This document shows positions 12,601 to 25,900 of a stretch of 64,000 nt of DNA, in pieces. Made by a program: the position numbers and the translations under genes. The DNA comes from Pegea sp. RAD2-039 (lineage: Eukaryota > Chordata > Thaliacea > Salpida > Salpidae): positions 62,001-126,000 of the forward strand of contig JAQGEQ010000380.1 of NCBI GenBank assembly GCA_034620365.1. Direction: 5' to 3'. Under the pieces are notes generated by a model. It made no database searches, was not told the origin of the DNA, and saw only the letters and a list, made by a program, of their open reading frames with translations. Positions within the stretch are counted from its first letter, which is position 1, and the number at the start of each line of letters is the position of its first letter.

Positions 12601-13983
12601 TTACTTCGTTGAGATTGTTTACTATAAATTCTTTTACTTTAATTTTTTAAAATGTTGTGAGTAATTTAAAATTTAATATTTCATTGAAACAGAAATTGGT
12701 TTTCTTTAAACGTTAAACAAAAAGAAAATTGAAACATAAAATGATTGAAGATTTTAAACTTCACATTTTTAACAGATTTAATTTGAAAATAAAATTTTAT
12801 GTGAGTGATTGTAAAAGGTCAAAGATAATTATAACAAATTTATTCCCAAAATTTAAATAATTAAATTATCGACACTTTACTTTCAAACTGATTTGTCTCA
12901 TCATTTCGAGAAGTCTCCTTCCCGTAACTCTGCACTAGAAGTTTTGCGATCTGTTTCATAAAAAATTGGAATTTGTTTTATCTAAAAGTGAAAAAATCAC
13001 CTCCAAATTTCCAACAGCGCAAGCAATATGAAAAGGAGTTAATAATTCAGTGTCTTCCGCTGTGATAAAAGCTCCTTTTTCGATCAGAATTTTCGAAATC
13101 TCTAAATTGCCATTCCAACAAGCATGATGCAAAGGAGTCATTCCCTGGTTGTCAGTATCCTAAAACACAACTTTTGGGCTTTTTGCAAAAAATACCGGGA
13201 CTTTTACTTCGAGGTCAATGCTTGGAAAATTGAGAATATCGTTTACAACAGTCGTGTTTCCGCTAATACAAGCATGGTGTAAGGGGGCAAGTCCTCCTAA
13301 ATCTTTATCCCATAATAGCGCTCCATTCTCAACCAATAGTTTCAACGGATTTTCATTTTTGTTGAGCTGCAAATTTACCAAAACTGATTTTTCAAAGAAC
13401 TTTTGGACATTTAACAATCACTCACGTCATCTAAATCTTTTACTCTTTCTATATTTTTAGCCAGATGATGCAAGGGAGTCAACCCATCTTCATCTTTAGC
13501 TCTTATATCTGATCATTTGTAAACTTTCAGCCAAATATTTCGCTTTTTACACAAACTTTCAAACCTGCTTTGTATTTGATGAGTAATTTCATTCCTTTAT
13601 AAGAATGATTTTTTGCTGCATAATGAAGAGGCGTCAAATCGTACTCGTCGCGTTCATTCGCTTTTTTTCTGCGATTTTTTTCCGATGTGCGAGCCAAAAT
13701 AACTTCGATGGCTTCAGCGTTTCCTTCACGTGCTGCCTGTTACATAAAAAGTTGTGAAAATTTGTGTAAAGACGGAATACTGGTTTCAAACTTCATGAAG
13801 AGTTTTGTTGAGAAGTTCTCCAATTAAATGACTTTGTCGTCGAATTACAGACATTGATGTGCTTGGATGTGGATGCGGAACATCTTCTGAAGACTCGAAT
13901 AGAGTATCTTGAACTGAAGTTAACCTTCTACCAAGGTTGATGAGGCCAGCTGCGAATTCTGAACCTCTTCGTTTCAGTTCCAT
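6695..13983 (-). CDS. TRPA-type cation channel, cluster gene 1, with giant cysteine-repeat coiled-coil tail
   Basis: Split minus-strand gene, roughly 25 exons with mostly tiny introns; ATG at 13983, stop at 6695. Exon 1 ends K-T-L-H-E before the intron. Next come about 16 ankyrin repeats (T-P-L-H-x-A-A type) from about 13.7 to 11.0 kb. Then the TRPA linker T-P-M-R-K-L-I-R-K-M-P-D-L-A-E (about 10.9 kb), membrane helices (10.3-9.1 kb), the pore exon 9195-9307 with M-M-M-G-E-L-D-Y, S6 with M-T-I-L-I-M-N-L-L, and V-G-L-A-V-G-D-I at about 9000-9022. TRPA channels are tetrameric plasma-membrane cation channels opened by irritants or temperature. The tail is exceptional: the last exon (about 6695-8205) alone encodes some 500 coiled-coil residues with 18 cysteines, whereas known TRPA1 tails are short. 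The C-terminus S-K-S-K-K has no PDZ ligand. Confidence 0.88.
7217..8107 (-). repeat. 99-bp coding repeat: nine 33-residue hendecad modules with core cysteines
   Basis: Within the last exon of TRPA gene 1, counting residues from the codon at 8192-8194, cysteines fall at 30, 63, 96, 129, 162 and 195, exactly 33 apart, and again at 294 (30 + 8 x 33). At the skipped positions 228 and 261 there are Ile and Leu. In every 33-residue unit hydrophobic residues recur at unit positions 5, 12, 16, 23 and 27, a 4-7-4-7-4-7 spacing that is the signature of an 11-residue (hendecad) coiled coil. A second cysteine sits at unit position 8 in three units (136, 169, 235). After residue 326 the register slips by six, and further module starts are seen at C333, C372 and C450. 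The DNA copies are diverged, so the repeat is old. Confidence 0.8.
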
Positions 13984-14406
13984 ATTCAAAATTTAAATTT
14001 TGAAATTCACCAAAAAACTATTTTAAGTTCTTCTTAATAAAAACTTTGAATCTAAAGAATCATATAAGACTTGAAGTTTTATTTCCAACTATTTGTTAAT
14101 TTTAAAAGTTCGAAACCAAACAATAAATTAACAAATTCGATTGGTTCGTTTTCAAACATTTTTCAAAAAATGAATTTCAAAAATTAAATAAAATTGAAAT
14201 TGATTTACTGATAAAAACAAATACACAAAAACTATAGCTACTGGCGATAATAATTGCTTTTGTTTGAATGAAAAAGTTTTTAATTCAAGAATAATGTTGA
14301 AAAATGACTAAAAAGAAAATTTTTACTCCAGAAAAGCATTTTCCAAATAACTCTTTTTTCATTTCTAAGTTTTCTGAGTAACTTGTTCGAAAAATTCAAA
14401 TATTTT
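13984..14406. other. Spacer between TRPA genes 1 and 2
   Basis: Only about 420 bases of AT-rich sequence separate the start codon of gene 1 (13983) from the stop codon of gene 2 (14407) on the same strand. It must hold the 3' UTR of gene 2 and the promoter or leader of gene 1. I see no distinct motif. Confidence 0.5.
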
Positions 14407-17400
14407 TTAAACATTAGTTACTAGTTGATTTTGTAAAACCGCAATTTTCAATTGAATCAAGTCATTCTGTAACTCATTCCATTTTGCAAACCAATTTCGA
14501 TTATTTTCTTCAATATATTTTAGAAGATCACTTGAATCACGCTCCTTCAACCTTTCTTCAATTCTTTTTGTTTGATTAATCAATTCTTCTCCGAGTTGAT
14601 TCCAATTCATACATTGATTATTAACATTATCTTTAACTTTATTAATACTTTCTCCAATCTCTTCTTCAGTACTTTGAAGAAATCTCATCTTTTCATATAA
14701 TTCAAGTTTACTTTTCACAATTTTTTCTACTAATTCTGCTTCAACCTGTTCGAAACAAACTTAATTTCAACAAACTTCTAAAAATACTGCAAACCTTGTG
14801 AAGTTGTTCTTCTTGTGCGCGTGAAACACCTTTCAAATATAGCACAAGATCCTTAGTGGAGCTGACTGCTCCGTGGGTACCAGTAACTTCGGTTTTTGTG
14901 TCTTTAACCTCTATATGAGTATCTTCAATCTTTGTGCGAATATCTGTTCGAGTACTTGATAGGTCGCTCCTTAAAATCTTTCAAACAAAACTAAATAAGT
15001 TGTTAGGTTGTAAAAGTTGAAAATATTTTAACAAGTTATTTTTTCACTTGGCTGTTTTGGTTTGCTTCTTCTTGAGTTTCTTTCAACAATTTTGAAAGCT
15101 TTTGAAGTTTAAAATTTTGATTATTTTGTTCATCTTTTACATCGTCAAGTTTTAAACGTAAATTCGATAAAACTGAAAATATTTTATCCATATCTGAAAC
15201 ATTCTCGACTTGCTCCTGCTGAATAATTCAGTAAACATCAAACAATTTAATAATTCTATTGATTACATCATCATCATCATCTGGTGATAATTGATATTTT
15301 TGAAGAGTTTTGAAGATTGTTCCTTTTTTACAAATATCAAATAAAGAGCTAAAACAAGATTTGTTTCTTTCCGCATTATAAATCGTTTCTCTTCTTCGAT
15401 TAAATTGTTTGCGAAGAAAATTTGGGAGATAAAATTCCATATCAAGGGTAGACCGAATCTGCTTAAAAAACTGTTTATAAAATTTCAATAATTTCTTGAA
15501 TTTGGTAACCTGCAAACCAACTCTTTGTATTGTGGCATCTTCTCTGACTTGCATTATGTCACCCACAGCAAGACCAACCTTTCATATTTCAACAAAAAAT
15601 TAATGATTAAATTATTTTGTAAAAATAGAACTTACCAAAAGGTTCATAATAATTATCGTCATTACAGTGACAAAAGTGAAGAACATTACGTAGCTTGCAT
15701 CTTTAGTGAACATCTGCAAATATTTAACTCAGATTTGATTCAAGGTGAAAAATTTATGTAAAAATTTTACTTGATTATGATATGAAACGTCAGAATTGAA
15801 AAAGCGTCCGGCATAATCCATTTCTCCAACCATCATTACAAACACAGTGATGATCGATTCATGTAAGCTTCCAAACACATACTACAAAATATATTTGTAG
15901 AAAATTAAGTTACAAGCCAGTTGTATGTCCCTAACTTGGTTTCCTGCTAAAATATGAAATGATAAGGCGAATCCGACAATAAAAAAGATCAAAATGACTA
16001 AAAATCTGAGAAAGGTTTTCAGCGTGTTTGTAAACATGATGACAAAGACTCCAAGATTTGGGATCAAGGAAATCTTCTGGAGCATCATTAAGAGATTTAT
16101 CCAAGACAAGAAAACGCAGAATGCTGCGATCTTTTCCTGCCATTCCTATAGACTTAGTAGTTAAGTTTGAAAGTAAAATTTAAGAACTTACTTGACGTAT
16201 TCCAGTATCTTTTTGTAAATTGTTCAAAGCGAAAAAATCGATTTTTGATTTGTTAAAAATTTTGAACTCTTTTAAAAGATTATCTTCTAATTGATAATTA
16301 GTGAAGTTGATTGTAAGTAAGACACTAAAAACATACAAAATGATGAATGTGATTTTGGACAACTTTATGCGCTGTATATTAACCACAAAAAAGACAGCCT
16401 GTAATCAAAAAACAGTTTGTTAGATTCTATATAAAAAGATTTTTCAAATTGCATCAAAATTAATTTTATTTTGTAGCTTAAAGTTAAATATTTAATCCAA
16501 AGATAAAAAAGTGAGAAGTTAAACCCATATTCAAAGTTATATCAAATATAATTCGTAAAAATTCTGCGGGTTTTTAATAAAAAAAACTTAAATTTACCTC
16601 AAAGCTTAACTTGATTACAGCAAAAAAGAAGATGACCAAACGGAGGTTAGATACTTTCTCATTTAAAATCCAGCAACTTCTATTCACATTTTGGTGTAAA
16701 AACAAACATTTTGGGCTAAATAAGTAAAATACTTTCATTAAAGTTTTGCCAAATAGCTACTTTTATAATTCAATTATTTTAAACTATAATAAGTTCTAAA
16801 ATTTTGACAGTTTTTTGACTCTAAATCAAAATTTTTCTGAAGTATTTTAGAAGTTCGATAAATCAAATGTTATAAACAGATGAACATTTTCTTAATTTTA
16901 TAATCCGAGTATTTAAAAACTGTATTTATAAAATGTTTAAATTTTTAAAACTTACGAATAAGCTGAAGATTTTGATTTAAAGTTATCTGTAGAAATGGAA
17001 ATTAAATTTTGTAAATTTGAGATAAGATTTACTCACATACAAAAGACTGACGCGACTCACTCAACTTTATCCAATCAATTGTATAAAACCTGGGTAACAT
17101 TAGAGCGTATATATTCAAGATAGTTAAAAATACAACATATATAAGCAAGTTTGAATAATAAATATATTTTCCAAACTGATTCCATTTACTATTTAATAGT
17201 CCTGTTATGACAGGGTGGACTAAAAGCTGGCGGCATTTTGAAGATACCTTTACACATAATTTAGAAATTAAAGTATGAAGTTACAACTTGCTTTTATTAT
17301 TTTAAAACTTTCAACAGCTTGTAGAAAATATTAAAGTTTTTATTTTGCTCAAATAGATAAACCTTCTTCAACTTATCAGTTTAACTTAAGAAATTGTTTT

Positions 17401-20400
17401 CTTGAAATACGAAACTTTTAACCACAAAGCTGTTGCAATATTTATCAAATTTTTACCATAATTTTTAGAGGATGATTTTCTTTCAAAATATTTTTTGATT
17501 TATTGTATGGGACAGCAGCTTCTAGTAATCTATCATCATCACCATACGCCTGAAAAGAGGTTTTTACAAATTAGTGAAATACAAAACAACAAAACTATTT
17601 TTTGATTGAATTAATTTGCAAAGAATATTCAGGAAACATTTACCTGATATGAAGTATCTTCAACCGGAAAACCTACGTCCGTATTTGACTTGCTAATTGA
17701 ATCTGAAGAAGCGATCCATTCTTTACAAGAATAAGCATCATCCAAATATTCATAAAATAAAGTGACCTGAAATTAAAAACCACAAAATATTGGGACCGTT
17801 ATCACCGCGTAATCACTTCTATTTGCTACAAGATGAAATACTCTTACAGCATAATCATCAGCAACCGGTCTTTTACCATTGTCACTTATACATTTGTTTA
17901 AAACCATTTCCGCCAAATCCGGCATCTTTCTAATCAGGTTCCTCATCGGCGTATCCACTTTTCCTTAAAAGGCAAATTTAGGATTTCTTTATAAATAATT
18001 TATATTTATAATTATTACATTTATGATTTTTATATTCATAATTTTTAAATATGTATTTAAAACCTTTAGAGTTTAGTAAACCTTTTTGTATAAGAACCTG
18101 TATTTTTGTCGTAATTTGCATTTTGTAGAGATAATTTCCAATTGCCATCTTTTATAAGCACCATCACACATTCCTTATGTGCAAAATCCAGCGCTGTATC
18201 GAGAGCGTTCTTCCCGTTTGGATTCTTGAAACGAACATCTGCTTTCCACTCCAAAAGAAGTTTCACCAATTCTGAATGTCCATGTTTACAAGCAAGGTGC
18301 AAGGAGCTCGTCTGCATCTCACAAATTAGTTTTCATTAGCTACCTCATCTCCATCACCTTAATTTTTCCGGTTGATTCAATCTTCGCTCCATTTTCTAAT
18401 AAGATTTTAGCAACTTTCCCCTGTCCATAAGCTGCAGCACAATCCAAAGCTGTCCAGTCCCGAGAATTTTTCTTCTCAATATTTGTACCAAGCTTTATTA
18501 ATCTAAGAAAGTTGAAATGTTGCTTGAAACAATCTGAATATTAAATAGATTTGATGGTTTACTAAAAACAATAGAAACCGGATTGAATAGTTCACAATTG
18601 AATTAAAAGCTTTTAGTAGGAAAGAAATTAATTGAATTTATTATTTTCATCATAAGGTGACAAAACAACAAATATTTTCAACTTTTTAATTTTCAGCACT
18701 TGCTTCAACTTTTCTTTCATTATTTTCAAACCTTTTGTTTTATGAACTGAAACATGGTTTTGAACTTACTCTTCAACGCATTGAGACACACCATCTACAG
18801 CAGCTAGATGTAAAGCAGTATTCCCATCTTCATCAATACTATTGACACTTGATCTATCGTTTACAGTTAATTGTTCTATAACACTATTATGTCCCCCCAA
18901 AGCTGCTAAATGTAGCGGCGTTCTTTCAAAACTATTTTTCACTTCAATAGGAGCAGACAACTTCAGCAGCACCTAAATACAATTCATGTCATCAACAACA
19001 TTAAAAGATTTGAATTTTACTTCAACACTCTCTTCATTTCCTTTTGCAGCAGCTAAGTGTAATGCTGTGTTTTTACAACTATCAGTTTCAAGTAGCATTT
19101 TTGGGTCACATTTTGTTACTAAAACCTGTATAATCGCAACTCACGTAAGAATCAACACGTTTTTGAATAAATAGTTTAACTAACTTCTAGTAGTTCGACA
19201 TTATTTTCTTCAGCAGCTAGCATTAAGCAGGTTTTTTCTTCTCTATTTTTGTCTTTAGTATTAGCATTTTTATTCAATAACAATTTTACGATATCAGTAT
19301 TCCCATATCTAACTGCTGTTAGTAATGGAGTCATATTCATCAAATCTTTTCTTTCCAAATCACACCTTCTATACTTTCATCGTAAATTTACAAAGCTTCA
19401 ATTTTAAAAACAAATTCTTACTTTTCTATAAGATATTGTAATATTTCGATATAATTCAATTGACAAGCCATAAAAGCTGCTGTCGTTAAGTTGCTATCTG
19501 GTGAATCTATAAAAGCACCATTCTTATAAAGAAGTTTTACGATATCTAAGTTGTTTGCTTGAACTGCCAGATGTAGACATGATGTTCCACCAATTCGTTT
19601 TTCATTAGTAAGTTTGGAAACATCTGAAAACAAACTTTTTGGTAATCAGTCAAAACTTGGAATCTGAATTACTTTTATCCTTCATTAAATTGATAAAAAA
19701 TTGAACAATTTCAATATGGCCATTTTCAATTGCAAAGTGAATTGGTAAGTTTTGTTCATCGTCTCTTTCATCAATTAAAGACTTTGTGGTTATGGAAGAT
19801 TTTCCTTTCTTCAACTTATTTTCTTTTAACAAATTTTTTTGAATAAGTTTTTATAAATTGACAGTTTTATAAATAAACCAACTTTCTCTTGATTTCAGAA
19901 AAAAAGGTTCAAAATCGATTTCGACGCTTCTCGAAGCTTTATTTGATGAACTTTCAGATATAGAAATCATCTGAAACTTTTCGGTAAGAAGCTTAACAAT
20001 CTGTAACAAAAATAAAGATCTTCAAACCTCTTCCTATTAGTCGATGACGTCTTATAACTACAAATCTGATGAAGATTTCTCACATTGAGATTTCCTCCAC
20101 AGCAAGCAAGATGAAGTGGAGTGGCTCCATCTTTATCTTTGGGAGTCAAATCACAATTTTTACGGATCAGCATTTGTACGATACTCAAATGTCCGTAAAG
20201 ACAAGCAAAGTGAAGAGCGGTCATTCCCTGATTGTCTTTCAGCTGATGATGAAGCAAGTGAAATTCAGAATGACTTTGAACAGTTAAAAGAAATAAAGAC
20301 AAATGTATAAATGGTCTAAATGTCATCAGGTAAATTATTTTCCTTACCTCGATATCAAGAGAAAAAACTGCCAGTAAGTCTTCAACAACAGAAGTATTTC

Positions 20401-21601
20401 CTTTCGCACATGCATAATGTAACGCTGTCAAACCAGAAAAATCTTTAGTGTTGATTTTTGCTCCGTTTACAATCAGTGGTTTCACGCAAGAAAATTTCAG
20501 TTCCTCATATTCATGCTGTTTAAAGTATCAGAAATATTTGTAAAAGAATACAAAATATTTACAGATATCTTCTCACTTGACTTGAATCACTTAAAACCGG
20601 TTTTTTGTAACTATATTTTGCTACATAATGTAAAGGTGTGAGTCCTTCTTCCCCACAAGCTTCTACATCTTCAACCAATTATTCGATGTTGAAATATCAA
20701 CAGATGAATAAATTTTTGGTCCTTACCTGCCCCATTCTTTATTAGATATTCAATCATCTTGTAATGATGATATCTTGAAGCATAATGAAGCGCTGTCAGA
20801 TAATTATTATCTTTGGAATTTATTCGTCTTTTCTTCAAGCTTTTATTTGTTATTTTATCGAGAAGTTGTTCCAAATCCTTTACTTTTCCTTGAATAGCTA
20901 TCTGATAAATTTATTTAAAGTTTTTCCAAATTTTTCATAAAATTTACAAAACTATTTGATAAAAATTTGTTATCATAAAATTATCAATTTTTATTAATTT
21001 ACTTCTAATTTATTCGAGTGAAATGAATTTATCAACTTTTTTTACAAATTTGTTGATCACTAAAGTTCATCTTAAAAAAGTAAATTGTATAAATATTTTG
21101 TGGAGGAGGGACTTCCTACATTGTGGGAATTTCTACTTCCTTCAACTTTTTAGAACATCCAAAAGCTCAAAAAAAAACTATTTTTTTTAACAATTACAAA
21201 AAAAATGATTTAAAATTGAACAATAGGTTGAGACACTTTTAAAAGTTTTTTTTAGATTTTAGCAAACGAAAAAAATAATTAAAAAAATTCACTTTCAAAA
21301 TATTTTTGAAACTAATTAAAGACATAATAAAAAAGAAACTAAATAGTTTTAAATACAAACAAATTATATTCTAAACATTTACAAGGCTACTTATTCAGAT
21401 TGCTTCACTATAAATAGCTAAACTTAACCAGTGGTTAAAAAAGAAACTTTGATGACATACTTGGTGAATACTTCCATTTCCAAGAGATAATAGATCAGTT
21501 GAAGTTGAAAGTTGTGACTTTTTAGAAAGTAAAACTTCAAGTTCTCTTTCTACAGGAAGATCTATCGCCACATTTATTTGTACCTCTTCAACCTTATCCA
21601 T
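14407..21601 (-). CDS. TRPA-type cation channel, cluster gene 2
   Basis: Minus-strand split gene with ATG at 21601 and stop at 14407. Exon 1 (M-D-K-V-E-E-V-Q...) ends G-S-I-H-Q before an intron of about 550 bp. Ankyrin repeats follow from about 20.9 to 18.1 kb (e.g. L-T-A-L-H-Y-A-S-R-Y, M-T-A-L-H-F-A-C-L-Y-G-H). Then the linker T-P-M-R-N-L-I-R-K-M-P-D-L-A-E at about 17.9 kb and the membrane segments at 17.2-15.6 kb. The pore at 15.8-15.9 kb reads M-M-V-G-E-M-D-Y, S6 ends M-T-I-I-I-M-N-L-L, and V-G-L-A-V-G-D-I is at about 15.56 kb. The tail is a modest coiled coil (last exon about 105 residues). The protein ends Q-L-V-T-N-V, matching a class-I PDZ ligand. The S4-S5 region looks closest to gene 3, suggesting that pair is the younger duplication. 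Ligand or thermal sensitivity cannot be predicted. Confidence 0.87.
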
Positions 21602-22928
21602 TTCAATTATTTCAAATAATCAAAAGTTGTCAAAACTCTTACAACTAATCAATCTATCACTTTTAATTAATCTGTACAACTTTTAACCAACTTTTAATCA
21701 AGGCCCACTCTTTTAAAGTTTGTGTCTGCTAATACCGCCGACCTATTTTCTATTTAAATTAATAATTTCCTATTTTGCTTAGATGTCATTTTTAACTAAA
21801 TTTTCTCAATAACTTTTGGTTGAAAGTATTTTTAATTTGGTACACTGTAATTTTAATGATTTAAAAGAAAGTTTTACAAAGAAATATAACATCTTTTATG
21901 TCAAAACTTCAACAAAATAAAACTTTTTTAAAACTTTTTCATTCGTTTCTATATCATTAAATCGTTTAGAAAAACTCAGATATAAAAATCCAGCTACAAA
22001 ACATTAGTTCTTGTGAAATTATACAAAAACTTGTTAGTAATTAAGAAAGAAGTTTGATATTCTATTTCTAAAGATGTTTAAGTACCTTCATAAGAGCTAT
22101 AAAAATATTTAACTTCTAAACTTATACAAATATGCTTTATTTACTTTTATTAATAGAAATTATTTCAGAAATTTTATAACAAAATTCTTTTTCAGCTTCT
22201 GCAAATTTTGATTTTTATCTGCAAATTTATACCCCAAGTTTTGAAAAACATTTTTGTTGTTTAATTTGATTTTGTGAAATTACAAATCGATAAATTAGAA
22301 ATTTGATTCTCCATGAAAATCTTTCGTAGCAAATTATAGATAAGTTTCTAGCGATGAATCCAGCATTTGATCAAAGGTTTGAGGGTTTGTAAAACGACTT
22401 AAACGCTTTAGATGTTTTCTGTCATAAAATTTGTCTCATATTACAGACTGATTTCGTAATTGCCAGTTTTTTAGCTCAGAGAAAATTGCAAAATAACTTT
22501 TTACTTAAAAGAGTTTATTCGTAATAGAAATTTTTAGAATATAATTGAAATGTGACGAACTAAATAAGTTTATTTCATACTTTTTAAAATTAGAAAATTT
22601 TATTTTGTTTTATTTCAAATGTTTAATAAAACTTCAGTTTGTTTTCATTACCTGACTATTACCAGCTAGTTTATCTGTAATTCATTTGAGAGAAACTGTA
22701 CATTGAATCAACCTTTCCTGGAAAGAGCTTTGATGATTGTGTTGATAAAAAGTTTATTGTTCTGAGTCCACAAAAACCGAAAAAGAAATTTTTATTTACA
22801 ATCAATATCATTAAATGAATGTATTTTGAAACTCTGCAGGTATATACAAAAGAAGAAAATAATGGAAAAATTTACAAATTAAAATTTTGTGGAAAAATAT
22901 TTTTGAAGTAAAGTTGAGAAACTTGAAG
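21602..22928. other. Spacer between TRPA genes 2 and 3
   Basis: About 1.3 kb of AT-rich sequence without a supported reading frame. A minus-strand AATAAA (TTTATT at 22791-22796) about 130 bases past the stop of gene 3 could be its polyadenylation signal. The rest presumably holds the promoter of gene 2. Confidence 0.4.
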
Positions 22929-25900
22929 TTAAACATCACTAGCTGTGAACTTATGAGCAAATGCAGTTTTTATTTCTTGAATGTTTCTATTAATCTCATC
23001 TTTAGCAGATACAAGCAGCTCAGTTGTTCCTTGTAATTTATTGTGAATTTCAGATATCTTTTCAGACTTTCCATCTAAATCCTTTTTAACTTGAAGAATT
23101 TCACTGGAAAGTCTGTCTTCAATTCTTTGCCAAGTATTCATGTTTGTAATCACTTCTGATTTGCTTCGAACCATTCCTTGTTGTAAATTGTCTTCTAAAT
23201 TAACCAACTTTTCAGTTCTTTTAAACACATCTTCATCTACAGACTCAATTTTGTTGTGAAGATTGTTTGAAACCTATTAAAACTGCTTTAAAAACTTATT
23301 TTGAAAATATTAATAAATTAATGAAATTTTATACCATTTAATTTCAAAATCTTTTTAATATAAATTTGGCAATTTTTGTTTGCAACTAAATAATTTGCTT
23401 TACGAATTTACATCAATCAGATAAACATCGAACTAAACAAAAACTGTTATCAAAAATTTTCTTAAATCTTAAAAAAAATTAATTAAAACTTAAATCAAAG
23501 CAAATTTTCCATTTTTGAGTTTTAATCAAAAAATTTAAAGAAAATTGAAAATTAGCAAAAAATCTCCAAAGAAAATTTCTGGTATTTTAGAAGTGAGCAA
23601 AAAAGAAGACATAAACCGCTGTTTGGAATTAAATCTCGAAACTTTTTACCAACTGTAATTCTTACCGATGAAATATGTTCTTCCTGACGTCTAAACTCTT
23701 TTTTTAAATCTTCAAGAACTTGTTGAGTGATGTTAAGTTGTCCTTGAGTCTCTACAACTTCATCATTTGTGATTAACAAATGATTATAAGTTGTTGATAT
23801 CTGATTTCTTAAATTGTCAGTTTTTTCAGCTAAATCTGACTTCAGAACCTAGAAAAAGAAGAAGAAAAGCAAATGGAAGTTGGGATGTACATTTAAATCT
23901 TACATCTAAATCAACTTCACACTGTGTCTTAAAGTCGGAAAGGTTTTTCGTCAAATTTTGGATTTTGTATTTTGATTCACCTTGCTCATCGATCATATGT
24001 TCGAATTTTGTTCGGAGTGATAAGACTACTGATAAAACTCGATCAATTTCCGAAAAGTTCTCAACCTCTTCCTATTTATTCATTTTTTTTTAAATATCAA
24101 AACTATCTTTTCTAAAATCTTACGCAATCCTCATCAATCACAGTTTGAGATGTTTTAAAATCTCTTAGAAGAGCAAGAATAGATGATGAAGAATAAAAAT
24201 CGAAAAATGTTTTCCCTTTTTGCTTAAAAATTTGTCGTCTCCGGGAAAATTTTTTCGAGAGTAAACTTGGAAGGAAAAATTCGATTTCCAAAGCAGAGTT
24301 GATCTGAGAAAAGGTTTTTAGATCTTGTAAAGTAGTAAGAAATCATCTTACTTGTAATCCTAATCTTTGAAGAGTGGCGTCTTGTCGGACCTGCATAATA
24401 TCACCAACCGCCAAACCAACCTAAAAATCCCTCCAAGAATTAATTTCACTCAAAACATATTTCGTTTCACTCACCAACAAATTCATGATGATAATAGTCA
24501 TCACAATCACAAAAATGATGAACATCAAAAAACTGGCATCTCTAGTATATATCTGAACATCATGATATCAAAGAACGAAGTTTAGACTTTTAACTCACCA
24601 TATTGCTGTATTGATTTTCTGATCTGTAAAATCTTCCACCATAGTCTATCTCTCCAATCATCATCACAAAGACGGTTACAATAGACTCTTGCCAACGTTG
24701 AAATAAAACCTAACCGTTGAAGTTTGTAACAAAATTCTTAAAGATTTTCAGTTTTTTACCTGATTACCAATTAAAATACTGAATGATAAAGCAAACCCAA
24801 TAATGAAAAAGACCAAAATAACCAGAAATTGAACAAATGTTTTTAAAGTGTCTGTAAACATGACAATGAAGATGCCAAGATTTGGAATTAGAGGGACGTT
24901 TTGAAGCATAAGTAACAAAGTCATCCACGAGCAAAAAACAGCATATGCTCCTATCTTTTCTTGCCATTTCTACAACATAAAGTCGAATTGCTTGAATGAA
25001 CTTAAAAAAAGCTGAAAGTTTTGTAGTAAGTCATGTTTTGAAGAATATTTCAAATGTAGAGATGATAGAATAAATCAGAGGCTTTCAAAAATGAAAATTT
25101 ACTGATCGAAGATCTTAGAGAAGAAATTAAAACAACTTTTATGAAAAATATTTCTCAAGTTCTTGATTTAAATCTGATTTGAACTATTAGTATTTTACTC
25201 GATGAGAATATAAGAAAGCGAATTATAATAAAAAGTTGTTGAAAAAAAAACTTTTACCTGTCTGATGCCGGTGTCATGCTGTATGCCTCCTAAATTAGTA
25301 AAAGTGGTATAATTGGACGATGCGCTCAAATTTTGGGTTATGTCATAAGCATAGAAGTCACTCGTTAATAAGATGCATAGAAGATAAAGCAATGAGCTAA
25401 TCACTTGCTGCAGCTTCAAGATGCCAGTATTCATTGAGATGAAAAAAACCTGAATAAAAATCAAACTTTTTGATAAATCAATAAATTTTCTTGATATTCA
25501 ATTTTCTAAAATTAAAGCAATAAAAAGATCTGTTAATGTTAAAATGATTTATTAGTTGGTTGAAAGTTCAAAATGTTAATCACCTCTAACATCAAAGCAA
25601 GAATGGAGAGTGAAAGTATTACAAGGCGAAGATGTCTCGCTATTTCACTGATTTCAAAGCATCCAGAATGCTTTAGAAAATTTGGTAAGTCACTTCGAAG
25701 GTACAAACAATTTTCCCTGTCAAGATTCATTCTTAAAAATTGTTGAAAACTTTCTTTGATTTCACTTACTGATGAGTTGATGTAAGGTGGCTGTTGCCTA
25801 CAAACACATAAAAATTGTTACAACTTCTTAGGTTTTAGTTTAAAGTTGCTTCTAGATATTTTGAGACATTTTACAAATATTTTTCAGCAACTTTTTTCCC

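Noticed and set aside
19967-20485. A continuous 172-codon minus-strand frame in TRPA gene 2 as a single exon
   Set aside because: Its middle, between the two ankyrin stretches, is hydrophobic and unlike ankyrin. It is better read as two exons with a short intron that happens to stay open.
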